A stretch of 64,000 bases of DNA from Streptomyces sp. BV286 (GTDB lineage: Bacteria; Actinomycetota; Actinomycetes; Streptomycetales; Streptomycetaceae). A program made the translations under genes and the position numbers. Location: contig NZ_JAHRIB010000023.1 of the NCBI RefSeq assembly GCF_019090165.1, positions 96,747-160,746 on the forward strand. Direction: 5' to 3'. A model generated the notes under the pieces. It saw only the letters and a program-made list of their open reading frames with translations, searched no databases and was not told the origin of the DNA. Below, piece after piece: positions 33,295 to 41,359 of the stretch; position 1 is the stretch's first letter, and the number at the start of each line of letters is the position of its first letter.

Positions 33295-33648
33295 ATGAAG
33301 CAGTCTGCTGCCAAGACCCTCGGTGTCGCCGCTCTCGGTGCCGCCTTCGCCGCCGCCGGCGCCGGCGCCGCCAACGCGGCCCCGGCGGTCCCGGACGCCG
33401 TCCCGGCGCTCGGCACCGTCACCAGCGCGCTGCCGGTGGACGGGGTCACCAAGACCCTGCCCGGCGCGGGCGAGTCGCTCGCCCAGGGGCAGAACGCGCT
33501 CGGCAGTGGCGTCGCCGCCGCCCAGCCGGCCGTCGCGAACCTCCTCGCCGAGGGTCCCGCCGCGCCGGTCGCCGGTCTGCTCGGCGGTCTGCCGGTCCAG
33601 GGTCTGCCCACGCACGGTCTGCCGGTGAACGGGATTCCGCTGGGCTGA
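33295..33648 (+). CDS. Small secreted Ala/Gly/Pro-rich protein
   Basis: 117 aa with a Sec signal peptide (MKQSAAKTLGVAALGAAFAA, cleavage probably after ANA-AP near residue 29). The mature part is low in charge and rich in Ala, Gly, Pro and Val, with repeated GLLGGLPVQGLPTHGLPVNG-like leucine/proline turns near its end. I know this type as a conserved small exported protein in Streptomyces without an assigned role. It has no Cys, so it is not a chaplin. It is followed by a strong terminator. A partly similar secreted protein is at 39831. Confidence 0.75.
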   Translation: MKQSAAKTLGVAALGAAFAAAGAGAANAAPAVPDAVPALGTVTSALPVDGVTKTLPGAGESLAQGQNALGSGVAAAQPAVANLLAEGPAAPVAGLLGGLPVQGLPTHGLPVNGIPLG

Positions 33649-33674
33649 GCGGGCTCCCGCACCGTCCTCGTACG

Positions 33675-33716
33675 CGCCGATGGGGCGCACCCCCGGTCGG
33701 GTGCGCCCCATCGGCG
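33675..33716. terminator. Strong bidirectional terminator
   Basis: Perfect 18-bp stem (33675-33692 with 33699-33716) and a 6-nt loop, between the secreted-protein gene and the convergent PspC gene. Confidence 0.85.
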
Positions 33717-33729
33717 TCCGTGCGTGTGG

Positions 33730-33933
33730 TCACCAGGCCGGACGGGCCGCCTTGCCCTCGGAGGGGAAGAGGATCCACAGCGCTATGTAGAGCAGGAACT
33801 GCGGGCCCGGCAGCAGGCAGGACACCAGGAAGACGACCCGCATCGTGGTCGCGGAGGTGCCGAAGCGCCGAGCCAGCGCGGCGCACACTCCGCCGATCAT
33901 GCGGCCGTCGGTGGGGCGGGCAAGGCGGTTCAT
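33730..33933 (-). CDS. PspC-domain small membrane protein
   Basis: 67 aa, a PspC domain: MNRLARPTDGRMIGGVCAAL, then ARRFG and a helix FLVSCLLPGPQFLLYIALWI. The single long hydrophobic region makes it an inner-membrane protein of the phage-shock-protein C type, possibly linked to envelope stress. ATG 33933 starts the conserved domain and has a GGAG-like site; the frame to 34002 is an unlikely extension. No PspA gene is visible in the window. Confidence 0.85.
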   Translation of the reverse strand: MNRLARPTDGRMIGGVCAALARRFGTSATTMRVVFLVSCLLPGPQFLLYIALWILFPSEGKAARPAW

Positions 33934-34033
33934 TGCGGCTCCTTCGTGAGCGTCGTCGGGTGGGCCGGGGCTTCCTGTGCGGTCGCCTCGTCTGACATCC
34001 AACGTACTGACACGAAGGGGGCAAAGCGTCGCT

Positions 34034-34600
34034 CTACGGGGCGATACCGACCCTGGGAATCGTCGGGGTCAGACCCTGAGCCGCCTCCTCCGCCGCGGCC
34101 CTCAGACGCAGCGCGGCGGCCCGGTTGCGTGTCGCGGCCCGGCGGCGCAGCACGGCCCGGGCGGCGGGCACCACGGCGAGGTGGGCCAGCGCCACACCCA
34201 CGGTGTTCAGCAGCAGCGAGTCGACGTCCACGACCTGGCCCGGCACCCCGGTCTGCAGGAGTTCGATGGCCATCGACAGCAGTGCTCCGGCGGCGACCGT
34301 GCGCAGCAGGGACAGCAGCGGGGAGACGACGAGTCTGCCGCCCGCCATGGGCAGCAGCACCCCGAGCGGGGCGAGCAGCAGCAGGCCCTTGCCGATGGCG
34401 CGGGCGGCCGCCTCGGGGCCCATGGTCAGATCGGCCCTGATGCTGGCGAAAGGACGCAGGTTCGCCGCGCTCACCCAGGGCACGTCCAGGGGCCGCAGCG
34501 TGAACCAGGCAACAAGCGCGAGGTGTGCGACGAGGAGGAGACCTCCCGTCACACGGACGCGGTTCACGGCGGTGCCGCCGTTCGAGCCTTGACGCTGCAC
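34034..34600 (-). CDS. VanZ-like family membrane protein
   Basis: About 188 aa with four to five helices. The VanZ-like motifs are ANLRPFASIRADL and, in the C-terminal half, ELLQTGVPGQVVDVDSLLLN. The family includes a teicoplanin-resistance accessory protein, but most actinobacterial members are unassigned. Start is uncertain: GTG 34600 is used, with TTG 34609 and GTG 34567 as alternatives. The C-terminal 40 residues are Arg/Ala-rich and cytoplasmic. It lies convergent to no close gene and has no clear link to its neighbours. Confidence 0.75.
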   Translation of the reverse strand: MQRQGSNGGTAVNRVRVTGGLLLVAHLALVAWFTLRPLDVPWVSAANLRPFASIRADLTMGPEAAARAIGKGLLLLAPLGVLLPMAGGRLVVSPLLSLLRTVAAGALLSMAIELLQTGVPGQVVDVDSLLLNTVGVALAHLAVVPAARAVLRRRAATRNRAAALRLRAAAEEAAQGLTPTIPRVGIAP

Positions 34601-34714
34601 GAACCCCAAGACGCGACCACCGGCAGGATCGGTTCCGTGTGACGGCGGCGCTTGGTCCGCACGTGTGAGGCGTGCGCCACAGACGGGACCCCCGCCGGGG
34701 CCCCGCCGGGGCCC

Positions 34715-35407
34715 TCAGGCCCCGTCGGCCTCCGTCGACGGCGGGGTCTGTGAGCCCGGGCGGTCGCGCACGTCCTGCGTGCACTCGTAGCGGCGCGGGG
34801 CGTCCGTGCCGGGGCCGCCCAGGGTCACCGCGCTGTCGTCGGAGGCGGCCTCCGAGTCGCTGAAGGTGCAGATGATCTGCGCCAGGGCGTACGACGTCAG
34901 GTCCGCGGGCGCCGTGCTCAGACGCAGGGCGTCCGCCGGGTCGGCACGCTCCGGGCCACCCACCGACAGGCCCTTCGGCACGCCCGTCGAGTAGTTCGCC
35001 TGCCGTTCGGCGTCCGACGGACGGGCGGACAGCTCGTCGAGCAGGGCCTGCGCGGCGCGCACCCGGTCCGTCTCGGCGGGCCCGGCCTCGATGCGTACGG
35101 TCCGGTCGACCGGCGCGAGCTGGGAGGAGCAGAGGAGGAAGACCTGGACGAGGATGCCGCGCGAGGACTGCGTGCCGTCGTCGGGGCCGGTCAGCGCGCA
35201 CGGCACCCGGGAGGGCGCGGGCCCGAAGTCGGTCGGCACCTCCGTGGCGCGTATCCCGCACCCGGCCAAGGCCACGGCGAGCAGCGGCACGGCGAGCGCC
35301 AGCCGGGCCCCGCGCGGCGTCCGGCGCACGGCCCGCGCCGGACGGGCCGCCCCCGTCGTGCGGACGGCACGCGCCGCGCGTATGCCCCATGCGTCGCGTA
35401 CGGACAT
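34715..35407 (-). CDS. Lipoprotein of the afsQ operon (putative sensor accessory, LpqB/GerMN-like)
   Basis: 230 aa. Arg-rich start, then a hydrophobic segment with lipobox L-A-G-C (VALAGCGIRATEVP). The exported domain contains VFLLCSSQLAPVDRTVRIEAG and LLDELSARPSDAERQANYST, a GerMN-like pattern known from lipoproteins that accompany two-component systems. ATG 35407 overlaps the afsQ2 stop by one base (TGATG). In S. coelicolor the same gene follows afsQ2; this is from memory. It probably modulates AfsQ2 sensing outside the membrane. Its trigger is unknown. Confidence 0.78.
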   Translation of the reverse strand: MSVRDAWGIRAARAVRTTGAARPARAVRRTPRGARLALAVPLLAVALAGCGIRATEVPTDFGPAPSRVPCALTGPDDGTQSSRGILVQVFLLCSSQLAPVDRTVRIEAGPAETDRVRAAQALLDELSARPSDAERQANYSTGVPKGLSVGGPERADPADALRLSTAPADLTSYALAQIICTFSDSEAASDDSAVTLGGPGTDAPRRYECTQDVRDRPGSQTPPSTEADGA

Positions 35408-36999
35408 CACACGCCCCCCTCGGTGCGGCCGGCGTCGATGCCGGCCCGGTCCTCGTCGTCCGCCCCCGGGTTCTCCGGGTCCTTCGGCTCGGACGAGTCG
35501 AGCGGCAGGCGCAGGGTGAAGACGGCGCCGCCCTTCGGCGAGTTCGCGGCGGTGATCTCACCCCCGTGGATGTGGGCGTTCTCCAGCGCGATGGACAGGC
35601 CGAGGCCGCTGCCCTCGGAGCGGGGCCGGGATGCGCTCGCCTTGTAGAAGCGGTCGAAGACGTGCGGCAGGACGTCCTCCGGGATGCCGGGGCCGTGGTC
35701 CTGGACCTCGATGACCAGGTCGGCGCCCTCCTCCCGTACGCACACGCGCACCGGGGAACCGCCGTGCTTGAGGGCGTTGCCGATGAGGTTCGCCAGGATG
35801 ACGTCCAGGCGGCGCGGGTCGATGTGCGCCATGATGCCGCGCGGGGCGTCCAGTTCCACCGCGTCCAGCCAGGCGCGCGCGTCGATGCACGCGGTGATCT
35901 GGTCGGCGATGTCGACGGTGTCGGAGACGAGCCGGGCGGTGCCCGCGTCGAAGCGGGTGACCTCCATCAGGTTCTCCACCAGGTTGTTCAGCCGCCGGGT
36001 CTCGCTGACGACGAGCCGCACCGCGGGCTCGATCATGGGGTCGACACTGCCGGTCTCGGCGTCGAGCTCCTCCTCCAGCACCTCGGTCACGGCGGTGATC
36101 GCGGTCAGCGGGGTCCGCAGCTCGTGCGACATGTCCGCCACGAACCGCCGGGACGCCTCGTCGCGGGAGCTCATGTCCGCGACCCGTTTCTCCAGTGCCT
36201 CCGCCGTACGGTTGAACGTCCGTGCCAGGTCGGCCAGTTCGTCCGTGCCCGACACCCGCAGCCGGGTGTCGAGTTTGCCCTCGCCGAGCCGCCGGGCGGC
36301 GGTGCCGAGGCGGTGCACCGGCTTCAGGACGGTCGTCGCCGCGGCCTGCGCCAGCAGCGCCGAGCCGATCAGCGCGAGCCCGGTCGCGATCCCCAGCGAC
36401 CAGGCGAGCGAGTTGAGGTCCTTGGCCTCCGGCTCCAGCGACTTGAGCATGTACCCGGTCGGCCCGCCGCCGATCACCTTCGCGCCGCCCACCAGATACG
36501 GCTTGTCGCCCTGCACGGTCCGCTGCCAGTACAGGTGGTACGCGTACTTGTTGTTCGAGGAGAGCTCCTGCTCCTTGTTCACCGCCTTCTGCAGGGACTC
36601 TGGTACGTCCTCCAGCGTGAAGGTGTCCAGGTCGGAGTTCCCGCGCACGGTCTCGCCGTTCTCGTCCTCGGCGATCAGCAGGACACTGAAACGCTGGCTG
36701 CTGTTCGCCATCTGCCCGGCGGCGCGCTGCAGTTCCTCCTGCGTGGGATGCGGCCGCAGCGTGCTGGCGCGGGTCTGCATCGCCTGCTGGAAGTCACCGA
36801 GCACCGCGTCCTGCGTACGGGTGAGGACGGCCTCGCGGTTGAGCCAGTACGCGATCCCGGACGCCGACACGGCGGCGGTCAGCGCGACGAGCCCGAACAC
36901 CACGACCAGGCGCAGCCGAAGACTGGTGAAGCGCAGCCCCGCCATGACCGTCCGGCGGGCCGCCGCCCAGCCGCGGAGCTTGTCCTGCGGTTTGGTCAC
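35407..36999 (-). CDS. afsQ2: AfsQ2 sensor histidine kinase
   Basis: 530 aa from GTG 36999, overlapping the afsQ1 stop by GTGA. Order: short cytoplasmic start, helix (about 31-52), extracellular sensor domain (about 53-195), second helix (about 200-222), HAMP, HisKA with H-box (FVADMSHELRTPLTAITAV, His about 290), then HATPase_c with N-box (ANLIGNALKHGG) and G-boxes (DHGPGIPEDV, GSGLGLSI). It phosphorylates AfsQ1. In S. coelicolor this pair controls antibiotic and nitrogen-related genes on glutamate medium. Membrane-located. Near-identity to what I recall of AfsQ2 makes this a firm call. Confidence 0.95.
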   Translation of the reverse strand: MTKPQDKLRGWAAARRTVMAGLRFTSLRLRLVVVFGLVALTAAVSASGIAYWLNREAVLTRTQDAVLGDFQQAMQTRASTLRPHPTQEELQRAAGQMANSSQRFSVLLIAEDENGETVRGNSDLDTFTLEDVPESLQKAVNKEQELSSNNKYAYHLYWQRTVQGDKPYLVGGAKVIGGGPTGYMLKSLEPEAKDLNSLAWSLGIATGLALIGSALLAQAAATTVLKPVHRLGTAARRLGEGKLDTRLRVSGTDELADLARTFNRTAEALEKRVADMSSRDEASRRFVADMSHELRTPLTAITAVTEVLEEELDAETGSVDPMIEPAVRLVVSETRRLNNLVENLMEVTRFDAGTARLVSDTVDIADQITACIDARAWLDAVELDAPRGIMAHIDPRRLDVILANLIGNALKHGGSPVRVCVREEGADLVIEVQDHGPGIPEDVLPHVFDRFYKASASRPRSEGSGLGLSIALENAHIHGGEITAANSPKGGAVFTLRLPLDSSEPKDPENPGADDEDRAGIDAGRTEGGV

Positions 37000-37682
37000 T
37001 GAGGATTGTCCAGCCGGTAGCCGACGCCGCGCACGGTACGGATCAGCGTCGGCGAGGACGGCACGTCCTCCACCTTCGCGCGCAGCCGCTGCACACACGC
37101 GTCGACGAGCCGCGAGTCGCCGAGGTAGTCGTGCTCCCACACCAGCCGCAGCAGCTGCTGGCGGGACAGTGCCTGCCCCGGCCGGCGGCTCAGCTCCAGC
37201 AGCAGCCGCAGCTCGGTGGGCGTCAGCTGCAGGTCCTCGCCGTTCTTCGTCACGGTCATCGCGGCACGGTCGATGACCAGCGAACCGAACGTCGCCGCGT
37301 CGTTCGCCTCGCGCTCGCCGCGCCGCAGCACGGCCCGGATGCGGGCGTCGAGCACCCGCCCCTGCACGGGTTTCACGACATAGTCGTCGGCGCCGGACTC
37401 CAGTCCGACCACGACGTCGATGTCGTCGCTGCGCGCGGTCAGCAGGATGATGGGCAGTTGGTCCGTCCGGCGGATGCGCCGGCACACCTCGAATCCGTCG
37501 ATGCCCGGCAGCATCACGTCGAGGACGATCAGATCGGGCCGTTGCTCGCGCAGCAGCTTCAGACCGTCCTCGCCGGTGGCAGCGGTGGCCACCCGGTGTC
37601 CCTGGCGCGTCAGCGAGAGCTCCAGGGCCGTCCGGATGGCGTCGTCGTCCTCGATCAGCAACAGGGAAGGCACGGACGTCAT
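36996..37682 (-). CDS. afsQ1: AfsQ1 response regulator
   Basis: 228 aa OmpR-type regulator. Receiver domain (LLIEDDDAIRTALELSL, phosphoacceptor Asp in LIVLDVMLPG, conserved Lys in DDYVVKPVQG) and C-terminal winged helix (TPTELRLLLELSRRPGQ, RLVDACVQRLRAKVED, TVRGVGYRL). ATG 37682 is used; GTG 37673 gives the slightly shorter form I recall for S. coelicolor. It is first in the afsQ1-afsQ2-lipoprotein operon, each junction overlapping. A site matching the published AfsQ1 motif lies between it and the divergent sigQ gene. Confidence 0.96.
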   Translation of the reverse strand: MTSVPSLLLIEDDDAIRTALELSLTRQGHRVATAATGEDGLKLLREQRPDLIVLDVMLPGIDGFEVCRRIRRTDQLPIILLTARSDDIDVVVGLESGADDYVVKPVQGRVLDARIRAVLRRGEREANDAATFGSLVIDRAAMTVTKNGEDLQLTPTELRLLLELSRRPGQALSRQQLLRLVWEHDYLGDSRLVDACVQRLRAKVEDVPSSPTLIRTVRGVGYRLDNPQ

Positions 37683-37823
37683 TCTGTCCCATGACATGGG
37701 CGGGAATCGACTGTTGGAGCGCTCCCACACATGTCCCGCGTACGAGTGCGTGGCGCGTGTGCCGTGAGTAGCCGTACGACGCTTCTCTGTGATCGGTCTG
37801 TGAGGTGCCTGGGACGAGCCCCT

Positions 37824-37839
37824 GTGACAGGCCTGTGAC
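37824..37839. promoter_or_regulatory. AfsQ1-binding site (GTnAC-N6-GTnAC)
   Basis: GTGAC-AGGCCT-GTGAC fits the published AfsQ1 consensus, two GTnAC direct repeats 6 bp apart. It is in the 264-bp divergent gap, about 108 bp before sigQ and 141 bp before afsQ1, so it could serve sigQ, the afsQ operon or both. Confidence 0.82.
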
Positions 37840-37946
37840 AGTCGGCGGACACGGTCATGAAGTGGCCCCGGCAAGCTTCTCGTCACAAGCAAGGAAGCAC
37901 CACAGCGAAGTACCGAACACCGGAACTCCACGACGGGGGGCGCGAG

Positions 37947-38708
37947 ATGAACACGCTGCACAGCACCAGTACTGGCGCAGTTGTCACGCGGCTCCACGAC
38001 GTCACGAGGAGCACGGAGAAGTCCGGTGCCGTGAGCGGGCGGGGGTGCGCTCGCGGCACCGGGCGTCAGCACACCGGGTCGTACATGACGGTGGTTGACG
38101 CACATGCGGGGGGAAGCGGTACGGGGGTTGCCCACGGGGGAACGGGGGCAGCGTACGGGGAGGTCACGGGGGAGCGTCGCTCGGTGTCGGAGGCGGAGTT
38201 CACCGCCTACGTCCAGGAGCGCCGCGCCTCCCTGTACGCAACCGCCTACCACCTGACCGGCGACCGCTTCGAGGCCGAGGACCTGCTGCAGAGCGCACTG
38301 TTCTCGACGTACCGGGCGTGGGACCGGATCAGCGACAAGGCCGCGGTCGGGGGCTACCTCCGCCGCACGATGACCAATCTGCACATCAGCGCGTGGCGCC
38401 GCCGCAAGCTGAACGAGTACCCGACCGAGGAGCTGCCGGAGACGGCCGGCGACACGGACGCGATGCGCGGCACGGAGCTGCGCGCGGTCCTGTGGCAGGC
38501 GCTCGCCCGGCTGCCGGAACTCCAGCGCACCATGCTGGTCCTCCGTTACTACGAGGGCCGCACGGACCCGGAGATCGCGGCGATCCTCGACATCAGTGTC
38601 GGCACGGTGAAGTCCAGCATCTGGCGGTCGCTCCGCCGGCTGCGCGAGGACGACGTCCTCAGCTTCGGCCGTGACGAGGAGGAGTCCTTCGGCGAGCTAG
38701 TCGCCTGA
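37947..38708 (+). CDS. sigQ: SigQ, ECF sigma factor divergent from afsQ1
   Basis: 253 aa. An N-terminal extension of about 80 residues, Gly/Ser/Thr-rich, precedes the ECF core: region 2 (YVQERRASLYATAYHLTGDR, FEAEDLLQSALFSTYRAWDR) and region 4 (LPELQRTMLVLRYYEGRTDP, SVGTVKSSIWRSLRRLRED). This is the SigE/SigQ type known in S. coelicolor as a target of AfsQ1 and an antagonist of antibiotic production. ATG 37947 has a G-rich ribosome site; ATG 38085 is possible. The divergent gap holds an AfsQ1 site. The 3' flank is a G-rich tandem repeat ending in a hairpin. Confidence 0.93.
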   Translation: MNTLHSTSTGAVVTRLHDVTRSTEKSGAVSGRGCARGTGRQHTGSYMTVVDAHAGGSGTGVAHGGTGAAYGEVTGERRSVSEAEFTAYVQERRASLYATAYHLTGDRFEAEDLLQSALFSTYRAWDRISDKAAVGGYLRRTMTNLHISAWRRRKLNEYPTEELPETAGDTDAMRGTELRAVLWQALARLPELQRTMLVLRYYEGRTDPEIAAILDISVGTVKSSIWRSLRRLREDDVLSFGRDEEESFGELVA

Positions 38709-38714
38709 AGGCTG

Positions 38715-38835
38715 GGGGGATGTCCGTCACTCCGGGGGGAGGCGGCGGACAGCACGGGGGAAGTCCGTCACTTCGGGGGAGGTGCCGGACAGCACGGGGG
38801 AGGCCCGCCACTTCGGGGGAGGCGGCGGGCAGTAC
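38715..38835 (+). repeat. Three 40-bp G-rich tandem repeats after sigQ
   Basis: Units at 38715-38755 (41 bp), 38756-38795 and 38796-38835 share the plan GGGGGA-x-GTCCGTCACTTC-GGGGGAGG-x-GGACAGCAC. Only the plus strand has the G runs, and each unit holds a small GAAGT/ACTTC-type stem. The repeats start 7 bp after the sigQ stop and would lie in its 3' untranslated RNA. Nearby 38820-38907 is similarly rich in G runs. Confidence 0.85.
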
Positions 38836-38907
38836 GGGGGGGAGCACCACCGGGGGGAACCACCGGGGCCGGGGGGCCGCGGGGGAAGCACACGGGGGAG
38901 CACCAGG

Positions 38908-38953
38908 AGAAGCGGGACCGCAGGGGCCGGGGGGCCCGTACGGTCCCGCTTCT
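38908..38953 (+). terminator. Terminator hairpin of sigQ
   Basis: 13-bp stem (38908-38920 with 38941-38953) around a 20-nt loop that can itself pair (GGGCC/GGCCC), then TCT. It closes the G-rich repeat region. Confidence 0.7.
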
Positions 38954-39007
38954 CTGTGCGTCCGGGGGCGGTTCGGCTTCGCGGGCCCGGCCGCGCGGCG
39001 TTTCCGG

Positions 39008-39703
39008 CTAGGAGTGCGGGGCGGTGACGTCGTGCGGCTTTGCGGCGGGGCGCGGCGGACTCCCGGGCACCCGGACGTCACCGATGACCTCCCGCGTGGA
39101 GCGCGACGCGTCGGCGAGCCGCTCCAGCGCCTCGTCCCGATCGCAGGCGTGGGCGCCGAGTGCGGTCTGCCGGGCCACGATCGACCGCTCGTCCCGCATC
39201 AGCCGCCAGCCCCGCCGCAGCAGGAACGGCACGGACTTGCGGCCCTCGCGCAGATCCCGCAGGAACCGGCGGCGGAACGTGGTCACCGCTCCCCGGCTGA
39301 GGCACAGCGCGTCGGCGAGGACCCCGGCCTCCCGGCACCGCTCCACGATCTCCGCCGCGAAGATGCCCTCGGCGATGAAGACCGGCGCCCCCGTGAAGTC
39401 GACGTCCTCCGAGCCGGTCCGCGCGCTCAGGGAGATGTCGTACACCGGAACGCTCGTACGCCCTGTCGCGCACAGCTGCGAGAGCGCGGCGAGGGCCCCG
39501 TCCGCGTCCCACGACAGCGGGTGGTCCCAGTCGATGTCCGAACTGCCCGCCACCTGCGGCAGTGTGGGGTCGTCGCCCTCTTTGTAGAAGTCGTCGAGCC
39601 GCAGCACCGGAAGGCCGGAGCGGGCCGCGAGGAGGGACTTGCCGGAGCCGGAGGGGCCGCACAGCAGCACGACGCGGGCGCGTATCGGGAGAGGGGAACT
39701 CAC
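39008..39703 (-). CDS. P-loop kinase, uridine-kinase-like
   Basis: 231 aa. Walker A is VVLLCGPSGSGKSLLAAR. RLDDFYKEGDDPTLPQ, DWDHPLSWDADG and AEGIFAAEIVE follow the layout of uridine kinase/phosphoribulokinase (base- or sugar-binding D-D-F-Y and D-W-D-x-P segments). It probably phosphorylates uridine or a similar nucleoside or sugar, in the cytosol. GTG 39703 begins at the conserved strand. It is alone between the sigQ terminator and a divergent small secreted-protein gene. A role in nucleoside salvage would suit the region, but its promoter lacks the regulon palindrome. Confidence 0.8.
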   Translation of the reverse strand: MSSPLPIRARVVLLCGPSGSGKSLLAARSGLPVLRLDDFYKEGDDPTLPQVAGSSDIDWDHPLSWDADGALAALSQLCATGRTSVPVYDISLSARTGSEDVDFTGAPVFIAEGIFAAEIVERCREAGVLADALCLSRGAVTTFRRRFLRDLREGRKSVPFLLRRGWRLMRDERSIVARQTALGAHACDRDEALERLADASRSTREVIGDVRVPGSPPRPAAKPHDVTAPHS

Positions 39704-39830
39704 GAGACACCAGTGTGCGGCATCCGAGGCTCCGGGCCGACCCCGCGGGTCGCCTTTGGAGTGCGCGTCACACCTCAACTACCCTTCGTGTCGTCCTGAT
39801 TACTTTGCGCATCAGAAGGTGGCAGCAGCG

Positions 39831-40232
39831 ATGGCACGACACTCGGCCTCCCAGAACCCGACCGCCCGGCGCGCGTTGCTGGCCCTCACGACCGCGGGCA
39901 TCGCGGTGGGCGCGGGTGCGGCCTCGGCGGTCGCGGACACCGACCCGGTCCTGGACGTGGTCCGCACCCGGCCCACCTCCATGGGCAACATCGACCCGCA
40001 GGCCGGTCTCCAGGCGCTGACCGGGACCGTCGGATACGTGACCGGGCCGGTCGCGGGGCTGAAGCCCAACCCGCTGGCGGGCACGGGCGTCGATCCGCTC
40101 GACAACGGACTCGCCACCCAGGTGGCCGACTTCCCGCCGCTGGCGACGACCATGCTGACGGCGCCGGTCGCGCAGGCGCAGTCGCTTGGCAGTGTTCCCG
40201 TGCTGGGACCGGCGACGGGACTGCTGCGCTGA
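39831..40232 (+). CDS. Small secreted Ala/Pro-rich protein
   Basis: 133 aa with an N-terminal signal (ARRALLALTTAGIAVGAGAA, cleavage near ASA-VA, about residue 36). The mature part is rich in Gly, Pro, Leu and Thr (GYVTGPVAGLKPNPLAGTG, FPPLATTMLTAPVAQ). It has no Cys and no catalytic motif. Like the protein at 33295, it is of a kind widespread in Streptomyces and unassigned; the two share composition more than clear sequence. ATG 39831; the AAGGTGG upstream is a fair ribosome site. Followed by a 17-bp terminator. Confidence 0.75.
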   Translation: MARHSASQNPTARRALLALTTAGIAVGAGAASAVADTDPVLDVVRTRPTSMGNIDPQAGLQALTGTVGYVTGPVAGLKPNPLAGTGVDPLDNGLATQVADFPPLATTMLTAPVAQAQSLGSVPVLGPATGLLR

Positions 40233-40259
40233 ACCGCGGTCCTCACGCGACACGCAAGA

Positions 40260-40301
40260 GAGAGCCGCGCTTCCCCCGGACGGAGGGGAAGCGCGGCTCT
40301 C
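40260..40301. terminator. Strong bidirectional terminator
   Basis: Perfect 17-bp stem (40260-40276 with 40285-40301) and an 8-nt loop between the secreted-protein gene and the convergent ALDH operon. Confidence 0.85.
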
Positions 40302-40441
40302 CCGTCGGACGGGACCCCTGGAACACAGGTCGGGATCCCTGGCCTCGGCCGCGGCCCGACAGGGCGCCTACGGCCCGGTGAGCCCGGCGGGTCACGTACG
40401 ACGCCGTGACCCGGCCGGTCTCCTGCTGCGGGCCGGCGGGC

Positions 40442-41359
40442 TCAGTACGAGGAGCCGGACGCGCCCAGCGCACCCGTCGGGTGCCAGACCGTCTTCGTCT
40501 CCAGGAAGGCCGTGAGGCGCTCGATGCCCGGCGCGCCGAAGTAATCCACAGGCTGTGGACGGACGACCCGCTTGAGGTTGTCCGCGGCCGCGATCTCCAG
40601 TTCCTTCGCGAGTGCCTCGTCGGCGCCGGCCAGGTCGATCGCGTTGACGTCCTGGTGCGCGGCCAGCGGGGCCGCGATCTCCGCCGTACCGCCGGACAGG
40701 ATGTTGACCACGCCACCGGGGAGGTCCGAGGTCGCCAGCACCTCGCCCAGCGACAGGGCGGGGAGCGGGGACCTCTCGCTCGCGATCACGACCGCCGTGT
40801 TACCGGTCGCGATCACCGGGGCGATCACCGAGACCAGCCCCAGGAAGGACGACTCCTGGGGAGCCAGGACCGTCACCACGCCCGTCGGCTCGGGGGTCGA
40901 GAGGTTGAAGAACGGGCCCGCCACCGGGTTCCCGCCGCCGACCACCTGGCCGATCTTGTCGGTCCAGCCCGCGTACCAGACCCAGCGGTCGATCGCCGCC
41001 TCGACCTGCTCGGCGGCCTTCGCCTTCGACAGGCCCTCGGCGCCCGCGACCTCGTGGACGAACTGGCTCCTGCGGCCCTCCAGCATCTCCGCGACGCGGT
41101 AGAGGATCTGACCGCGGTTGTACGCGGTCGCGCCGGACCAGCCGCCGAACGCCTTGCGGGCGGCGACGACCGCGTCACGGGCGTCCTTGCGGCTCGCGCG
41201 CGGCGCGTTGGCCAGCCACGTGCCCTTCGAGTCGGTCACCTCGTACACCCGGCCGCTCTCGGAACGCGGGAACTTCCCGCCGACGTACAGCTTGTAGGTC
41301 TTGAAGACACTCAGGCGCTGCCGCTCTGCCTTCTCGGTGTTCTTCGGCTTCTCAGACAT
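40442..41359 (-). CDS. Truncated, noncatalytic aldehyde dehydrogenase (second half of a split ALDH16?)
   Basis: 305 aa with an ALDH N-terminal NAD-binding-type domain only (KLYVGGKFPRSESGR, DARDAVVAARKAFGGWSG, GVVTVLAPQESSFLGLVSVI, GNTAVVIASERSPLPAL, GGVVNILSGG). It ends where ALDHs continue into the catalytic domain; the catalytic Cys (as in GQVCCAG) and the E of LELGGK are missing. Full ALDHs are about 480 aa. ATG 41359 overlaps the catalytic ALDH stop by 8 bp. The order catalytic ALDH then defective ALDH matches the two halves of ALDH16 (about 780-800 aa). Probably a structural partner, not a decayed gene. Confidence 0.8.
   Translation of the reverse strand: MSEKPKNTEKAERQRLSVFKTYKLYVGGKFPRSESGRVYEVTDSKGTWLANAPRASRKDARDAVVAARKAFGGWSGATAYNRGQILYRVAEMLEGRRSQFVHEVAGAEGLSKAKAAEQVEAAIDRWVWYAGWTDKIGQVVGGGNPVAGPFFNLSTPEPTGVVTVLAPQESSFLGLVSVIAPVIATGNTAVVIASERSPLPALSLGEVLATSDLPGGVVNILSGGTAEIAAPLAAHQDVNAIDLAGADEALAKELEIAAADNLKRVVRPQPVDYFGAPGIERLTAFLETKTVWHPTGALGASGSSY

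Noticed and set aside
37003..37728. Extension of the afsQ2 frame upstream of GTG 36999
   Set aside because: It overlaps afsQ1 in another frame; afsQ2 begins at the GTGA overlap.
38659..39081. Minus-strand 140-aa Pro-rich frame over the G-rich repeats
   Set aside because: Composition is the complement of G runs; no domain and no start support.
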